A DNA stretch of 64,000 bases from Sarcophilus harrisii (GCF_902635505.1 NC_045427.1:509285665-509349664), one strand, 5' to 3'; shown: positions 33,500 to 44,011, counted from the first letter of the stretch. A program made the numbers and translations. The notes: generated from the letters alone by a model not told the origin.

Positions 33500-34075
33500 A
33501 TTAGGAGATTTTAAAAAAATTTCTTTCCCTCTTGTGCCTTCCATATCCAATTCAACATGGAGTGATTATAAGTCCTCTGCAATGTCTCTTGAACTGGCCT
33601 CTTCCTTTCTATTTCCTAGTTCAAGACCTCATCTTGCTTCTCTACTCTGTTACCACAATAATCTTCTGGATGGTTTCCTGGTTTCCAACAGGCTGTAAGT
33701 ATTCCAGGCCAGAAAATAACAAAGCTGATAGAATAATTTTCCTTATTAAAAAAAAAAAAGATTCATTGTATTCAGAACATAAATTTCCTCTTGTCTGTTG
33801 GGTAAAGTATAAATTCTTTAGCCCATAATTCAAGGTCTAAATCTACTTGCTTTATTAAATAGCTTGTCCTACTCCAAGATTCTCAACTTTATTTTCCTTT
33901 CTTCTTCAATACTGTCATTCCTTTCACTACAAATAAAGCAGCTTCTTTAGTATTCCCTGGTTCTTTCCCATATTCTTATTTGAGAACATGGTCTTTTATC
34001 TTTCTTTGTATCCCTAGTGCTTAGTTCAATGTTTGGCACATGATAGGTTCTTTAAAAAGATGTTTATAATTGACT
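33500..34075 (+). repeat. L2 LINE, late ORF2 and 3' end
   Basis: 'tctgttaccacaataatctt', 'ctggatggtttcctggtttc', 'gggtaaagtataaattcttt', 'tatccctagtgcttagttca' and 'ggcacatgataggttcttta' follow L2 order; an A-run at 33748-33759 breaks it. Confidence 0.75.
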
Positions 34076-34198
34076 GATCTAATGTCAGATTTGGTGTCAG
34101 AAGACATTGATCAGATTCTTCTGCTTCTTACTACCTGTATAATCCTGAGCAGTTTACTTAATCTCTCTTGGAAGAGACTTTAGAGATCAAATCATTGT
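34076..34198 (+). repeat. MIR SINE
   Basis: 'tcagatttggtgtcagaaga', 'ctacctgtataatcctgagc' and 'agtttacttaatctctcttg' in MIR order. Confidence 0.7.
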
Positions 34199-35118
34199 AC
34201 AAAATAAGGGAGTGATTCCAATGGATAAATGGTCAAAGGATATGAACAGACAATTTTCAGATGAAAAAATTAAAGCCATTTCTACTCATATGAAAAAATA
34301 CTCTAAATCACTATTGATTAGAAAATACAAATTAAGACACATTTGAGGCACTACTTCACATTTCTCAGAATGGCTAAAATGACAGGAAAAGGTAATGATA
34401 AATATTGGAGGGGATATGGGAAAATTAGGACACTAATGCATGGTTGGTAGAGTTGTGAAATGATCCAACTAGAGAGCAATTTGCAACTATCTCTACAGGG
34501 CTATAAAACTGTTCAAACCCTTTCTTTTAGCAGCAATTTTACAGGGTACAAATCCCAAAGAGATTATAAAAGAAGGGAAAGAAGCCACATGTGCAAAAAT
34601 GTTTGTAGCACTCCTCTTTATATTGGCAAGGAAATGGAAATTTAGTGGTTGTTCATTAATTGGAGAATAGCTGAAAAAGTTGTGATATAGGAATGTAATA
34701 GAATATTTCTGTTCTATAAGAAATGATGAACATATTGATTTCAAAAAAGCCTAGAAAAACTTACATGAACTAATGCTAAGAAAAGTGAACAAAACTAAGA
34801 GAACAGTGGTCACAGTAACAACAAGATTATGTAATGATCAACTTTGATGGACTTGGCTCTTTTCAACAATGAAGTGATTCAAGGCAATTCCAATAAACTT
34901 GTGATAGACTTAAAAGTTCCATCTGCATCTAGAGAGAACTATAGAGAATGAATGTGAATCAAAGCATAGTATTTTCACCTTTCTTTTGTTGCTACTTGTT
35001 TGCTTGATTTTTTTTTGTTGTTGTTTCTTGTGTTTTTCTCCCTTTTTGATCTGATTTTTCCTGCCCAGCATGACAAATATGGAAATATGTTTCGAAGAAT
35101 TGAACATATGTAACCTAA
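34199..35118 (+). mobile_element. 5'-truncated L1, older subfamily
   Basis: It starts at the ORF2 'KWSKDMNRQFS' region ('ggtcaaaggatatgaacaga') and runs through the 'TPVR.AKMTG' and 'FDPA' regions to the 3' UTR and a poly(A) near 35110. ORF2 is broken by several stops and frameshifts; no clear duplication. Confidence 0.88.
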
Positions 35119-35194
35119 AAAAAAAAGAGAGGGTGATCAAGATTCCTTTGATTTCTAAAGTGTCTTCCAGCTCTTTCTCAGTGATATTGTAAGC

Positions 35195-35465
35195 TGGTTA
35201 CAGAGTAGTTCGAGAGCTAAGCTTGGAATCAGGGAGACTTGAAATTAAATTGATCTGAGATTAAATTAAATCTCATATACTTACTAGCCCTGTGACTGGG
35301 CAAATCACTTAACCTCCATTTGCCTCAGTTTCCCCAATTACAAAATGGGGATAATAATAGCACCTATGTCACAAAAGTTGTTGTGAAGATCAAATGAGAT
35401 ATTTGAAAAAAGCATTAGCACAGTGCCTGGAATATAGTAGGTGCTATGTAAATGCTTATTCCCTT
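35195..35465 (+). repeat. MIR SINE, long
   Basis: Nearly the full MIR is present: 'cctgtgactgggcaaatcac', 'ctccatttgcctcagtttcc', 'gataataatagcacctatgt', 'cagtgcctggaatatagtag', 'gtgctatgtaaatgcttatt'. Confidence 0.92.
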
Positions 35466-36224
35466 CTCTCCTAGTCTGGCTCAAATTTTATCTATTTTTA
35501 GTTCCTCTGCTTACCTACAGGGAAAGTGCTATTAAAAACTCCCAAGAAGAGAAGAAATTGAGAGTACAAACAATTTACCATTTGGATAATCAGTATCTGG
35601 TTTATCCAAAATTGTTAATCCTTGCTTTACTTATTAGCAATTGGAGTCATTCTTAGTGATAAAAGCAGTTATCATTGCTTTACCTCTATTTGCCACTGAT
35701 GACCTATGTAAATTTGATTGAGTTCTTTCACTAATTCCTCTTGAATGTGCAATTAAATATAGAATCAAATTGGCTTTTGGTGCTAATTATTTCAGACCTA
35801 AGCAGGTGAGTTCACTACGGGGATGGAAATGCATAGGAAAATACTGGAATTGATGGCAGTGATAGTTTAGGGAAGTGGATGAGGTAGTGTATTTCTTATT
35901 TGGTCTTAATATGTATTTTGGCAGGGATAGTACTAGTATCAATGGTAGACACTAAAAAGAGGCAGATTTTTGTTGTCAGAAAAAATATCCTCTTAACTGA
36001 AGGGATCCCAAAGCTTTTGAAGTAGTGGCATCTCCCATAAGTTTTACTGGAGCTTCTTTCAATAAAGGCTGGGATTCTCATTTATTTATGGATTGGACCA
36101 GATGAACTCAGTTGAATTCTAGCCATGGGATTCTGGGAATGAAAGATGACTTTGAAAGTCCCTTAAAACTTTGGGATTCTGCAACTTTTAAGTCCATAAT
36201 TAACCTTTTTAGGTTAGTTATGTT
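35466..36224. other. Unassigned sequence
   Basis: No gene is seen. The part 36000-36130 ('gggatcccaaagcttttgaa', 'ggctgggattctcatttatt', 'tggattggaccagatgaact') shares its 3' wording with 58780-58830, so it is probably an old interspersed repeat that I cannot name. Confidence 0.4.
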
Positions 36225-36240
36225 AAGAAATTTTACCTAA

Positions 36241-37410
36241 TGGCTAAGGAATAGATTAGTTGATCAGTGGAATAGATTAGGTTCAAGGGATAAAACAGTC
36301 AACAAATATAGCAACCTAGTCTTTGACAAATCCAAAGATCCCAGCTTTTGGGATAAGAACTTACTGTTTGATAAAAATTGCTGGGAAAATTGGAAACTAA
36401 TATGGCAGAAACTAGGCATTGATCCATACTTAACACTGTACACCAAGATAAGGTCAAAATGGGTTCATGACCTAGGCATAAAGAATGAAATTATTAATAA
36501 ATTAGAGGAACACAGGATAGTTTACCTCTCAGACCTGTGGAAGGGGAAGGTCTTTATGACCAAAGAAGAACTAGAGATCATTACTGATCACAAAATAGAA
36601 AATTTCGATTATACCAAACTGAAAAGTTTTTGTACAAACAAAACTAATGCAGACAAGATTAGAAGGGAAGCAATAAACTGGGAAAATATTTTTACAGTCA
36701 AAGGTTCTGATAAAGGCCTCATTTCCAAAATATATAGAGAATTAACTCTAATTTATAAAAAATCAAGCCATTCTCCAATTGAAAAATGGTCAAAGGATAT
36801 GAACAGACAATTCTCAGATGAAGAAATTGAAACTATTTCTAGTCATATGAAAAGATGCTCCAAGTCATTATTAATCAGAGAAATGCAAATTAAGACAACT
36901 CTAAGATACCACTACACACCTGTCAGATTGGCTAAGATGACAGGAAAAAATAATGATGATTGTTGGAGGGGATGCGGGAAAACTGGGACATTGATGCATT
37001 GTTGGTGGAGTTGTGAACGAATCCAACCATTTTGGAGAGTAGTTTGGAACTATGCTCAAAAAGTTATCAAACTGTGCATACCCTTTGATCCAGCAGTGTT
37101 ACTACTGGGATTATATCCCAAAGAGATTATAAAGAAGGGAAAGGGACCTGTATGTGCACGAATGTTTGTGGCAGCCCTTTTTGTAGTGGCTAGAAACTGG
37201 AAACTGAATGGATGTCCATCAGTTGGAGAATGGCTGAATAAATTGTGGTATATGAAAATTATGGAATATTACTGTTCTGTAAGAAATGACCAACAGGATG
37301 ATTTCAGAAAGGCCTGGAGAGACTTACACGAACTGATGCTGAGTGAAATGAGCAGGACCAGGAGATCATTATATACTTCAACAACAATACTATATGATGA
37401 CCAGTTCTGA
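36241..37410 (+). CDS. L1 ORF2p C-terminal fragment (copy B)
   Basis: The frame is open for 389 codons from the truncation point to the stop at 37408-37410. The first in-frame ATG is at 36556 (284 codons). Before it the frame still reads as L1 ('NCWENWKLIWQKLGIDPYLT', 'KIRSKWVHDLGIKNE'), so that ATG is internal and no true start exists. The C-x3-C-x7-H-x4-C motif (C136, C140, H148, C153 from that ATG) and the 'GEWLNKLWYM' and 'MEYYCSVRND' blocks are intact. The known role of this end of ORF2p is RNA binding and retrotransposition support; endonuclease and reverse transcriptase are absent here. With no promoter it is presumably silent, unless read through from a host transcript. Confidence 0.92.
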   Translation, partial: WLRNRLVDQWNRLGSRDKTVNKYSNLVFDKSKDPSFWDKNLLFDKNCWENWKLIWQKLGIDPYLTLYTKIRSKWVHDLGIKNEIINKLEEHRIVYLSDLWKGKVFMTKEELEIITDHKIENFDYTKLKSFCTNKTNADKIRREAINWENIFTVKGSDKGLISKIYRELTLIYKKSSHSPIEKWSKDMNRQFSDEEIETISSHMKRCSKSLLIREMQIKTTLRYHYTPVRLAKMTGKNNDDCWRGCGKTGTLMHCWWSCERIQPFWRVVWNYAQKVIKLCIPFDPAVLLLGLYPKEIIKKGKGPVCARMFVAALFVVARNWKLNGCPSVGEWLNKLWYMKIMEYYCSVRNDQQDDFRKAWRDLHELMLSEMSRTRRSLYTSTTILYDDQF

Positions 37411-37836
37411 TGGACCAGGCCATCCTCAGCAACGAGATCAACCAAATCATTTCCAATGTAGCAGTAATGAACTGAACCAGCTACGCCCAGAAAAAGAACT
37501 CTGGGAGATGACTAAAAACCATTACATTGAATTCCCAATCCCTATATTTATGCCCACCTGCATTTTTGATTTCCTTCACAAGCTAATTGTACAATATTTC
37601 AGAGTCTGATTCTTTTTGTACAGCAAAATAACGTTTTGGTCATGTATACTTATTGTGTATCTAATTTATATTTTAATATATTTAACATCTACTGGTCATC
37701 CTGCCATCTAGGGGAGGGGGTGGGGGGGTAAGAGGTGAAAAATTGGAACAAGAGGTTTGGCAATTGTTAATGCTGTAAAGTTACCCATGCATATATCCTG
37801 TAAATAAAAGGCTATTAAATAAAAAAAATAAAAAAA
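36241..37836 (+). mobile_element. Young L1, 5'-truncated, copy B
   Basis: It holds the last 390 codons of ORF2, intact, and a complete 3' UTR with a G-run ('ggggagggggtgggggggta') and tail 'aataaaaggctattaaataa'. The perfect 16-bp duplication aagaaattttacctaa is at 36225-36240 and 37837-37852. It lies in the opposite orientation to copy A, 23 kb away. Confidence 0.97.
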
Positions 37837-38109
37837 AAGAAATTTTACCTAAAAAGAAACTATGTACCATCCTGGCTCTGTCATTTTTCTGGGAATTTTT
37901 CTAGGGAAGAATCAATTACTATCACTATGCTTCTTTAACATATTCTCCCCATCACCGTCAGCTCCTACCATCACTGAGTCACTGTGCACATGCAGGGAAG
38001 TAAAACTATATGTTCCTGATAAGTATGAATGTACAATTATACCTCAAAGCTCACATATAAAATAATATTATTACATTTAGAGTATAAAATACATAGTTGT
38101 GTAAACAGT

Positions 38110-38420
38110 ATCTGCTCATTAATTGCTCTTTATAGCCTAGAATCCTATGACTCTCACATCTCTATTTCCATTCCTGACCTCTTTCTTGCACTCTACTCCC
38201 ACACACCCAACACTGCTGCATATTTTCACTTTTATGTCCCAATTTCAAGTAAAACTAAATATGTCTAAACCAAGTTCTTCAGTTTGGAACACTGGAAACA
38301 TCTTCAGTTCTTTCTTTTCCCTTATATCCTGTCAGTCACCAAGTCATGATGATTTATCTTTTAAAATAACTCATCCAATACTGTATTCCTTGATGTTCCT
38401 CATACAACTAGTCATTCTAG
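38110..38420 (+). repeat. L2 LINE, mid ORF2 part
   Basis: 'gactctcacatctctatttc', 'cattcctgacctctttcttg', 'actaaatatgtctaaaccaa', 'gtcagtcaccaagtcatgat' follow the L2 consensus for the segment before the tail. From 37853 to 38109 nothing nameable is seen. Confidence 0.7.
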
Positions 38421-38610
38421 GACTTTCCTGAATTTAAATCTATGCTTCAGATACTTACTATTTGTGGGAAACTGGGAAAGTCATTTAACCTCTCTCTCTA
38501 TCTCAGTTTCCTATCAGCAAAATGGGGTTTATAATAATACTTATAAGATTATTTTGAAGATCAAATGAATTAACATGGGTAATGCATCTTGCAGGTCTGA
38601 AAGTATTATA
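38421..38610 (+). repeat. MIR SINE
   Basis: 'gggaaactgggaaagtcatt', 'taacctctctctctatctca', 'gtttcctatcagcaaaatgg', 'ataataatacttataagatt' in MIR order. Confidence 0.85.
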
Positions 38611-38859
38611 TACTATTCCTACCACCATCATCACCAATCCCAGGACTACACTCAATTTCGTGGAGTTGTAATAGCTTTCCTCCATGCCTGGCATTCACTT
38701 CCATGAAGTGAGGCACAGAGAGGTTAAATGAAGTGTACACTTCCTAATTTCTTTTCTGATCCTCCCAGATACTATAGCTATTTTTGCTAAAAATCACATT
38801 TTTATTTATTTTGGGAAAGCTACTTGACTAACATTTCGTAATTATATTTGTACCTAGAG

Positions 38860-39065
38860 GCATCTAGGTGGCTCAGTGGTAGAGTATTGGGCCTGGAGTC
38901 AAGGAGATCTAAAGTCAAATCTGGCCTCAGGACACTTACTAGTTGTGTGACTGTGGACAAGCCACTTGCTCCTTTTTTTCCTAAATCCACTGAAGAAGGA
39001 AATGGTGGACAAGTATGGGTCATGAAGAGTCAGATATGACTAAATCACTATATAACAACATTGTT
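38860..39065 (+). repeat. MAR1-like SINE with RTE-like tail
   Basis: 'gaggcatctaggtggctcag', 'tggtagagtattgggcctgg', 'aaatccactgaagaaggaaa' and 'catgaagagtcagatatgac' show the tRNA-derived head and the RTE-like tail, ending 'aacaaca'. Confidence 0.88.
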
Positions 39066-39104
39066 GTTGAACCTTTATTTCCCATGATGTTGTTTGTTAC
39101 TCCC

Positions 39105-39195
39105 TGAGGTAAGGACTGCTTCATTTTTGTTTTTATATCCACACAAAGTAAATAGCACAGTCTAACATACAATAGGTTTTAATAAAAACCCTTTG
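39105..39195 (+). repeat. L2 3' terminus
   Basis: 'ggtaaggactgcttcatttt', 'acaataggttttaataaaaa' is a weak L2 end. From 39196 to 39829 there is otherwise unnamed sequence rising in GC. Confidence 0.5.
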
Positions 39196-39859
39196 GTTGC
39201 TTTAGACCCTGTTAGATAATTTTTTATGATGTTTATAGATGATTCCTCCAATTTCACTGTCAACTTTTTGAGGGTAGGGAAGTAATCCCCAATCCTAGAA
39301 TTCTTTTTATCTACTACAGAACTGAGCGCATCTCAAAAGCTTGAAAAATATGTTGATTGGATTTGACAGGGAAAATGCGTTCTGGTCCTTTGTGGTTGAG
39401 GAGAAAAAACTTATATAAAGGAGCTGAAATGTCACCCAGCACCTGTACTACTAGTTTTGTTGTACAGTCGTTTTTCCAAATTAAATACTAATTGCAGAGA
39501 TCTAGAAGATCGATGAGGAGTCTTTAATTAGAATCAGAGCTCTGGAGATTTGAAAGAGCCTCAGATGACTCTAGTATGGCCCATACACTAAAGGAATCCC
39601 CGATGTAACATAGCACTGTAACAAAAGTGGTCATTTGGGAATGCTTCCGAGAAATGGTGACTTTTGAACGAGATCTTCCAGATGATTGGTAAGGGACTGG
39701 CAGAGAAGGTGGGAAAAATATACTCCTCTAGGGAAGAGCAAGGGGATTTCTGTGTGAAGGAGAGGAGGGGTTAGTGGTCGAGTGAACTTGTGTCCAGGGC
39801 CAGGGACTGGGTGGGAAGGGTAGAATGGGAGGAGATTCGAGTGTATTTGGGATAGGGTG

Positions 39860-40384
39860 GGCGGTGGCTCGTGGCAAAGACCCGGAGGCCCTTCCCAAAG
39901 GGGTGGGGAAAGTATTAGGGGAAGGGGATGGACATTCCCACTTTCCAGCGCGAATGAAAACGTCTACCGGTGTCTAGACAGCTGGCCTCGAGTGCTGTTC
40001 TGGGGCAGGGGCCGCCAGTCCCCGGCCGGCTCGCCCCGCCCCGTCCCTCCCCTCCTTCTGAGAGCCCTCCCCTCTTTGCCCGGCCCCCACTCCCCTTACG
40101 GCGCAGGGCTCCTGCTCTGGACAGGCTTGGCTGCTGGAGCTGGAGCAGAAGCAGAAGCAGAAGCAGGAGCGGGAGCTGGAGCTGGAGCAGAAACAAGAGT
40201 AGGAGTAGGAGCAGGAGCAGGAGCAGGAGCTTGAGCAGGAGCTGGAGCTTGAGCAGGAGCTGGAGCAGGAGCTGGAGCTTGAGCAGGAGCTGGAGCAGAA
40301 GCAGAAGCAGAAGCAGGAGCAGAAGCAGGAACAGGAGTCGAACCGAGGAGAAGCCCGAGGCAGTCAGGGGCGGGAACCCGAGCG
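39860..40384 (+). other. Putative first exon, probably 5' UTR
   Basis: The donor context gcg|GTGAGT at 40384/40385 fits a first exon that includes the hexamer array. The only ATG close upstream (39954) opens a 7-codon frame ending at 39977. The frame that reads Leu-Glu-Gln through the array is stopped at 40200-40202 and 40206-40208, where CAG-like units read TAG, and the two frames that stay open carry no ATG. Hence it is more likely non-coding. Transcript data are needed to place the start and the direction. Confidence 0.35.
40131..40337 (+). repeat. Hexanucleotide minisatellite (GAGCAG/GAGCTG/AAGCAG)
   Basis: About 34 six-base units of the form (C)(A/T)(G/T)(G/A)AG run without loss of phase. 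Within it an 18-bp higher-order unit, cttgagcaggagctggag, recurs exactly at 40230-40247, 40248-40265 and 40278-40295. Because the unit is six bases, frames read alternating pairs: Gly-Ala/Glu-Ala, Ser-Arg, and Leu/Gln-Glu on plus; Leu-Gln/Leu-Leu and Pro-Ala on minus. Confidence 0.95.
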
Positions 40385-41659
40385 GTGAGTGAGATTGGTG
40401 TGGGGCTGCCACTGGAGGTGAACTGTATGTGCGCTTTGGGCTCGAGGGGAACGCGTGGCCGGGACTGGAGTTGCGGGATTCGTCGGGGACAGTTAGGGGT
40501 CACCCAATAAGGTTTTCACTCCCCTGCCAGGTGAGCTTCTCTTCATTTCCTCCCCACATTGCTCCTGGAGCGCCTGGGACCTAGAGAAACCTAAGGGGAA
40601 GGGTGAGATTGACCAGGGTTCCTGGAACCGCGAGCTCATCTCCACTTTTGGATCGGGCTCCCATATGGGCTTGAGGGTCCCGCGTCGGCTTCCTGGGCGG
40701 GTCATGACTAGACAGAGTTGGCCGGGCACTGAGGAAGGGTGTCCCCATCTCGGACTCATTCCCCATATGGGAGCGACTGCTGTTGAGCGATCCCTCCTCC
40801 CGTCCTGTGGAGGGTGGGGAAAGGTCTCCAGGTCCCTGGAAATGCACGCGTACGGGAGGAACTTCATTTCCTAGTTTCCAGACCTGACTCGGAAGACAGT
40901 GTCTTCAGTCCCATCTCCTCTTACCACCACCCTTGTATACTCCTCATCCATGATTGCTATAGATCAGGAGGTGCATTGAGAGAAGGAACTTTCAATCCTG
41001 GTGCTGTCTATCTTTCTTTCTCTTCTGGCCTCTCGGATCCCGGTCCTTGAGGAAGTGTTCTGCTGAAGTCAGGTTTTGAAACGAAAAGCTTTTAAGTTCT
41101 GCTCTCCAGTAGTGTTTGTTTGCTGGGAAGACTTTTACTGCATTTTTGTCCTATTCCTGATTTCCTAGGAATCTTTCCAGGTTACATCGAATGTTGTGAC
41201 TATAACGTTATAGTTGGATGTTAAAATTTTTAAAAAATGAATCGTATGAAAACTTTTACAACCAAATGAGCATTATCCTTCAAAGTAGTTCCCTTAGGAA
41301 GTATATGACTTATTCCATCCACTCTGCCATTGTTCAGAACATTTTTGGAGCTCATCTTTTGAAACTGCTTTCTGAGACAATTTCTGGGCCACACAAGTAA
41401 TAAGTCACATTACTTTATTAGCCACACCTCATAAACTGTGGTTTTGGTTAATGTCATGACTTTCCCATAAAAATTGCCTCTTTTCTGGAAGGGCTTCTTT
41501 GTTAGTGGGACCAGATTGAAAACTGTTGATGGCACTCACTCTTCCTTTTTAGGTACCTTTCCCCCCCTACCTTTGTGTAGTAAATATTTCTGTACTTTCT
41601 ATTCACCTGGTGAGTGAAGTGGAATTAAAGCACTCTATCCTCAACTGAAACAAAGTTAT

Positions 41660-41662
<3 letters not shown>

Positions 41663-41705
<43 letters not shown>
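41663..41705 (+). repeat. (AC)n microsatellite
   Basis: A perfect run of about 21 AC units. The surrounding 40,871-42,870 is unnamed, intron-like sequence with no recognised exon. Confidence 0.97.
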
Positions 41706-41706
<1 letters not shown>

Positions 41707-42874
41707 CTTCTTTTGTTTCTCTGGAAACCAGGGTGACATGAATTTGACATTCAACTTAAAAGATTTCAAATTAAAGGCAAGATATGAAACCATTTTATGG
41801 ATTCTTCAGATCTTTGAGACACCCAGCAGAAATGTTTTGCATGGATTCTAGGGTCTTAGCTTATCCTCCAAAGTGAGTTCTAATGAGATCCTTAAAGTTT
41901 TGTACAATAATCTTGTGTCACTAGGGTCTGTATGAATGTGCTTAACTTATTCTAGGTAGGGTTATTAACCTCTTTTGTATTGAATACAATATATTTTTTC
42001 CTTCCTTTTTCTTTGTTTAAAATAAAGGATATTACCTTTTTTGGATATTAGCTAGAAGCCAGGAATAGAATTTGATGGGATCCAATCTTTGTAATTGACT
42101 TAGAAAGATGAAGAGGACATATAGAAAATTAGATTTTTAAAGCCAGTTGATCAGAAGTAGTATATTTACAAATATGATTTCTTTTTAGTGTCCTTGTTTT
42201 TAGTGTGAGCCTATTAGGGTCTAGGTTAATTTTCTGTTTTCTTTTCCAGTGTTTACTGTTAGATGACAGCCAGGGGTTGATCTCTATCCAGAATAGGGAG
42301 ATACAAAAAGGGGAAGAAGATATATTACAAATAAATACATAGGACTATATTTTTGTATTTTTAAAAATTAACAATTAGATGACATTCTTTATTCAGGAGT
42401 ATGCCCTCCAGAAATGAATGCTTATACTTGTTTCTATTTAGTTTACAGAATCTATATCCATAGCAGGATGAAATTAATTTTCCTATAAAAAATTTGTACT
42501 CTTCATTTCTTTCCCCCTTGTTTTTACTGACTTCCTTCTCTCTTCCCCCATCCCCCACTTTCCAATGCCATAATTTGCCCTAATGCTAGAAATGGATCTT
42601 TGTGGGAGTTCTTTTAATTGTTTTGGCTACGTGGAAAGTAAGTGTGTGTGTAAGACAGTGTGACATTTGACCAAAATATTTAATTAGCCTTTAGGGAGTA
42701 AGACAATGGAGAGTATTTTCTTGCAGGTTTTTTGTTTGTTTGTGTGTTTTTTGGTTTGACAACAAAATCAAATCATGTTACCTTCTTGGTTGAAAATCCG
42801 AAATATATGTCTTCATTTGAAGGTTAAGAAAGAGGCTCAGTTAAAAATACTTTATACATAGGAATTATTGGATG

Positions 42875-43240
42875 TTAGAGCTGGAGGAGCTCTTAGAGAT
42901 GATTTAGTTTATAAAATAAGGATGATAATATTACATTACCTGCTTTAGAAGGCTGTAGAGGAAAAGGCCTTGCAGTTCTTAAAAGTACTATAAAATGCAA
43001 ATCATTATTTAGTTCATTTCTTAACCTTGTTTATATCTAGCATTTATGTAGTACTCAAAAGTTTTTGCAAAGCTCATCACTAATATTAACTTATTTGATC
43101 TTTATAAAACTCACAATATTATCTCCATTTTGCAAATGAGAAAACTGAGGCAGACAGAAATTAAATGCCTGGAATCATAAATTTTGTAAGTGTCTGAGAC
43201 AGATTTGAAATCAAATCTTTCTAATCCAGTGTTCCAGTCA
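42875..43240 (-). repeat. MIR-type fragments
   Basis: The clear part is inverted, 43125-43210: 'attttgcaaatgagaaaact', 'gaggcagacagaaattaaat'. The left part (42875-43015) has 'attggatgttagagctggag', 'gagctcttagagatgattta', a wording common in old marsupial MIR-type copies. Confidence 0.65.
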
Positions 43241-43429
43241 TTGATGAATAACATCCTCCCCTTTTCTGTCCACTTTCCCATAATTATGGATCTCTTTGGC
43301 ATTTGGGGGAAATTATGGACTTCTCAGAATAAAGTAAAGTAAAATATGAAGAATTATGAAGAAAACGAACTAATGAGAGTTTTTTTTTTTAAATCACAGA
43401 TTAAAGATAAACTGGTCTTGTTCATTACC

Positions 43430-43585
43430 TTCATTTTATAAATGAGGAACCAGAGGCACAATGAGGGAGAGTGATTTTCTTGAGATTGCAGAGGAGGGAA
43501 ATAATTTGCTTATTATCACAAAAGTGGTAAGAGAGCTAGAATTTGAAACTCTTTGGATTCCATGGACAGCATTCTCTTTCCTATG
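43430..43585 (-). repeat. MIR SINE, inverted
   Basis: 'cattttataaatgaggaacc', 'agaggcacaatgagggagag', 'gctagaatttgaaactcttt' read as reverse MIR. Confidence 0.7.
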
Positions 43586-43586
43586 A

Positions 43587-44011
43587 TCTTACCTCTTCTA
43601 GTCTGAGCATTGCATCTAAGATTGACAATTATATTGTGAACTTTGCAAAACATTTTGGCAAAAGGGCATTTGAAAATAATAATGTAAGTCTGACCTCTAC
43701 TAAAGTTCTCTTCTGCTGCCTCATTGGAATGGAAATGGCATGGAAATGGCCCTTCTTTCTTGAAGACTATGCCAGAAGAAGAATTTATATGGCAAGTCAT
43801 TCCAACCTGGAAAGACTTCAAGTACAAGCAAATGATGGACAGCGTACCCTTTGTCCTAGATCTAGTCTTGCTTGCTAAGTTCAGATTCATCAGGGTAGAG
43901 AAGGATGATGTTTTTTGGCCACAGCAGCTTTCAAAGACCTTTTGTTCAGTCTGTAGAGACCACTTTAGTGGATACACACATACACACATGTATAGGTCCC
44001 TGAAAGAATGA
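43587..44011. other. Unrecognised stretch open on both strands
   Basis: Frames of 111 and 95 codons on the plus strand (43543-43878, 43724-44011) and 157 codons on the minus strand (43989-43516, opening with GTG) overlap. The 95-codon frame includes 'EEEFIWQVIPTWKDFKYKQM', which looks protein-like but matches nothing I know. A 12-bp direct repeat, tggaatggaaat/catggaaatggc type, lies at 43727-43750. There are no clear splice sites around the frame and the minus frame runs through an inverted MIR, so I do not call a gene. Confidence 0.2.

Larger units (their letters stand above)
39830..40870 (+). promoter_or_regulatory. CpG island, probable promoter of a host gene
   Basis: This is the only CpG-rich, GC-rich block in the window. 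It has GC boxes at 39859-39864, 40034-40042 (ccccgcccc) and 40367-40374, a CCAAT at 40504-40508, and no TATA box near a plausible start. A plus-strand splice donor GTGAGT follows at 40385-40390 and another, GTGAGC, at 40531. A minus-strand donor (cGTAAGG, about 40099) is also possible, so direction is not settled, and a bidirectional promoter cannot be excluded. No coding exon was recognised on either side, so the gene cannot be named. Confidence 0.8.

Noticed and set aside
33532-33828. 98-codon plus frame
   Set aside because: It lies in a decayed L2 and shows no protein similarity by eye.
39970-40392. 140-codon frame rich in Ser-Arg, like an RS splicing-factor domain
   Set aside because: It starts with GTG, has no ATG, and the Ser-Arg pattern is a by-product of the six-base repeat read in one frame; other frames give equally regular repeats.
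39915-40412. 165-codon minus frame with long poly-Leu, like a signal or membrane segment
   Set aside because: The leucines come from the hexamer array, the start is GTG, and no gene context supports it.
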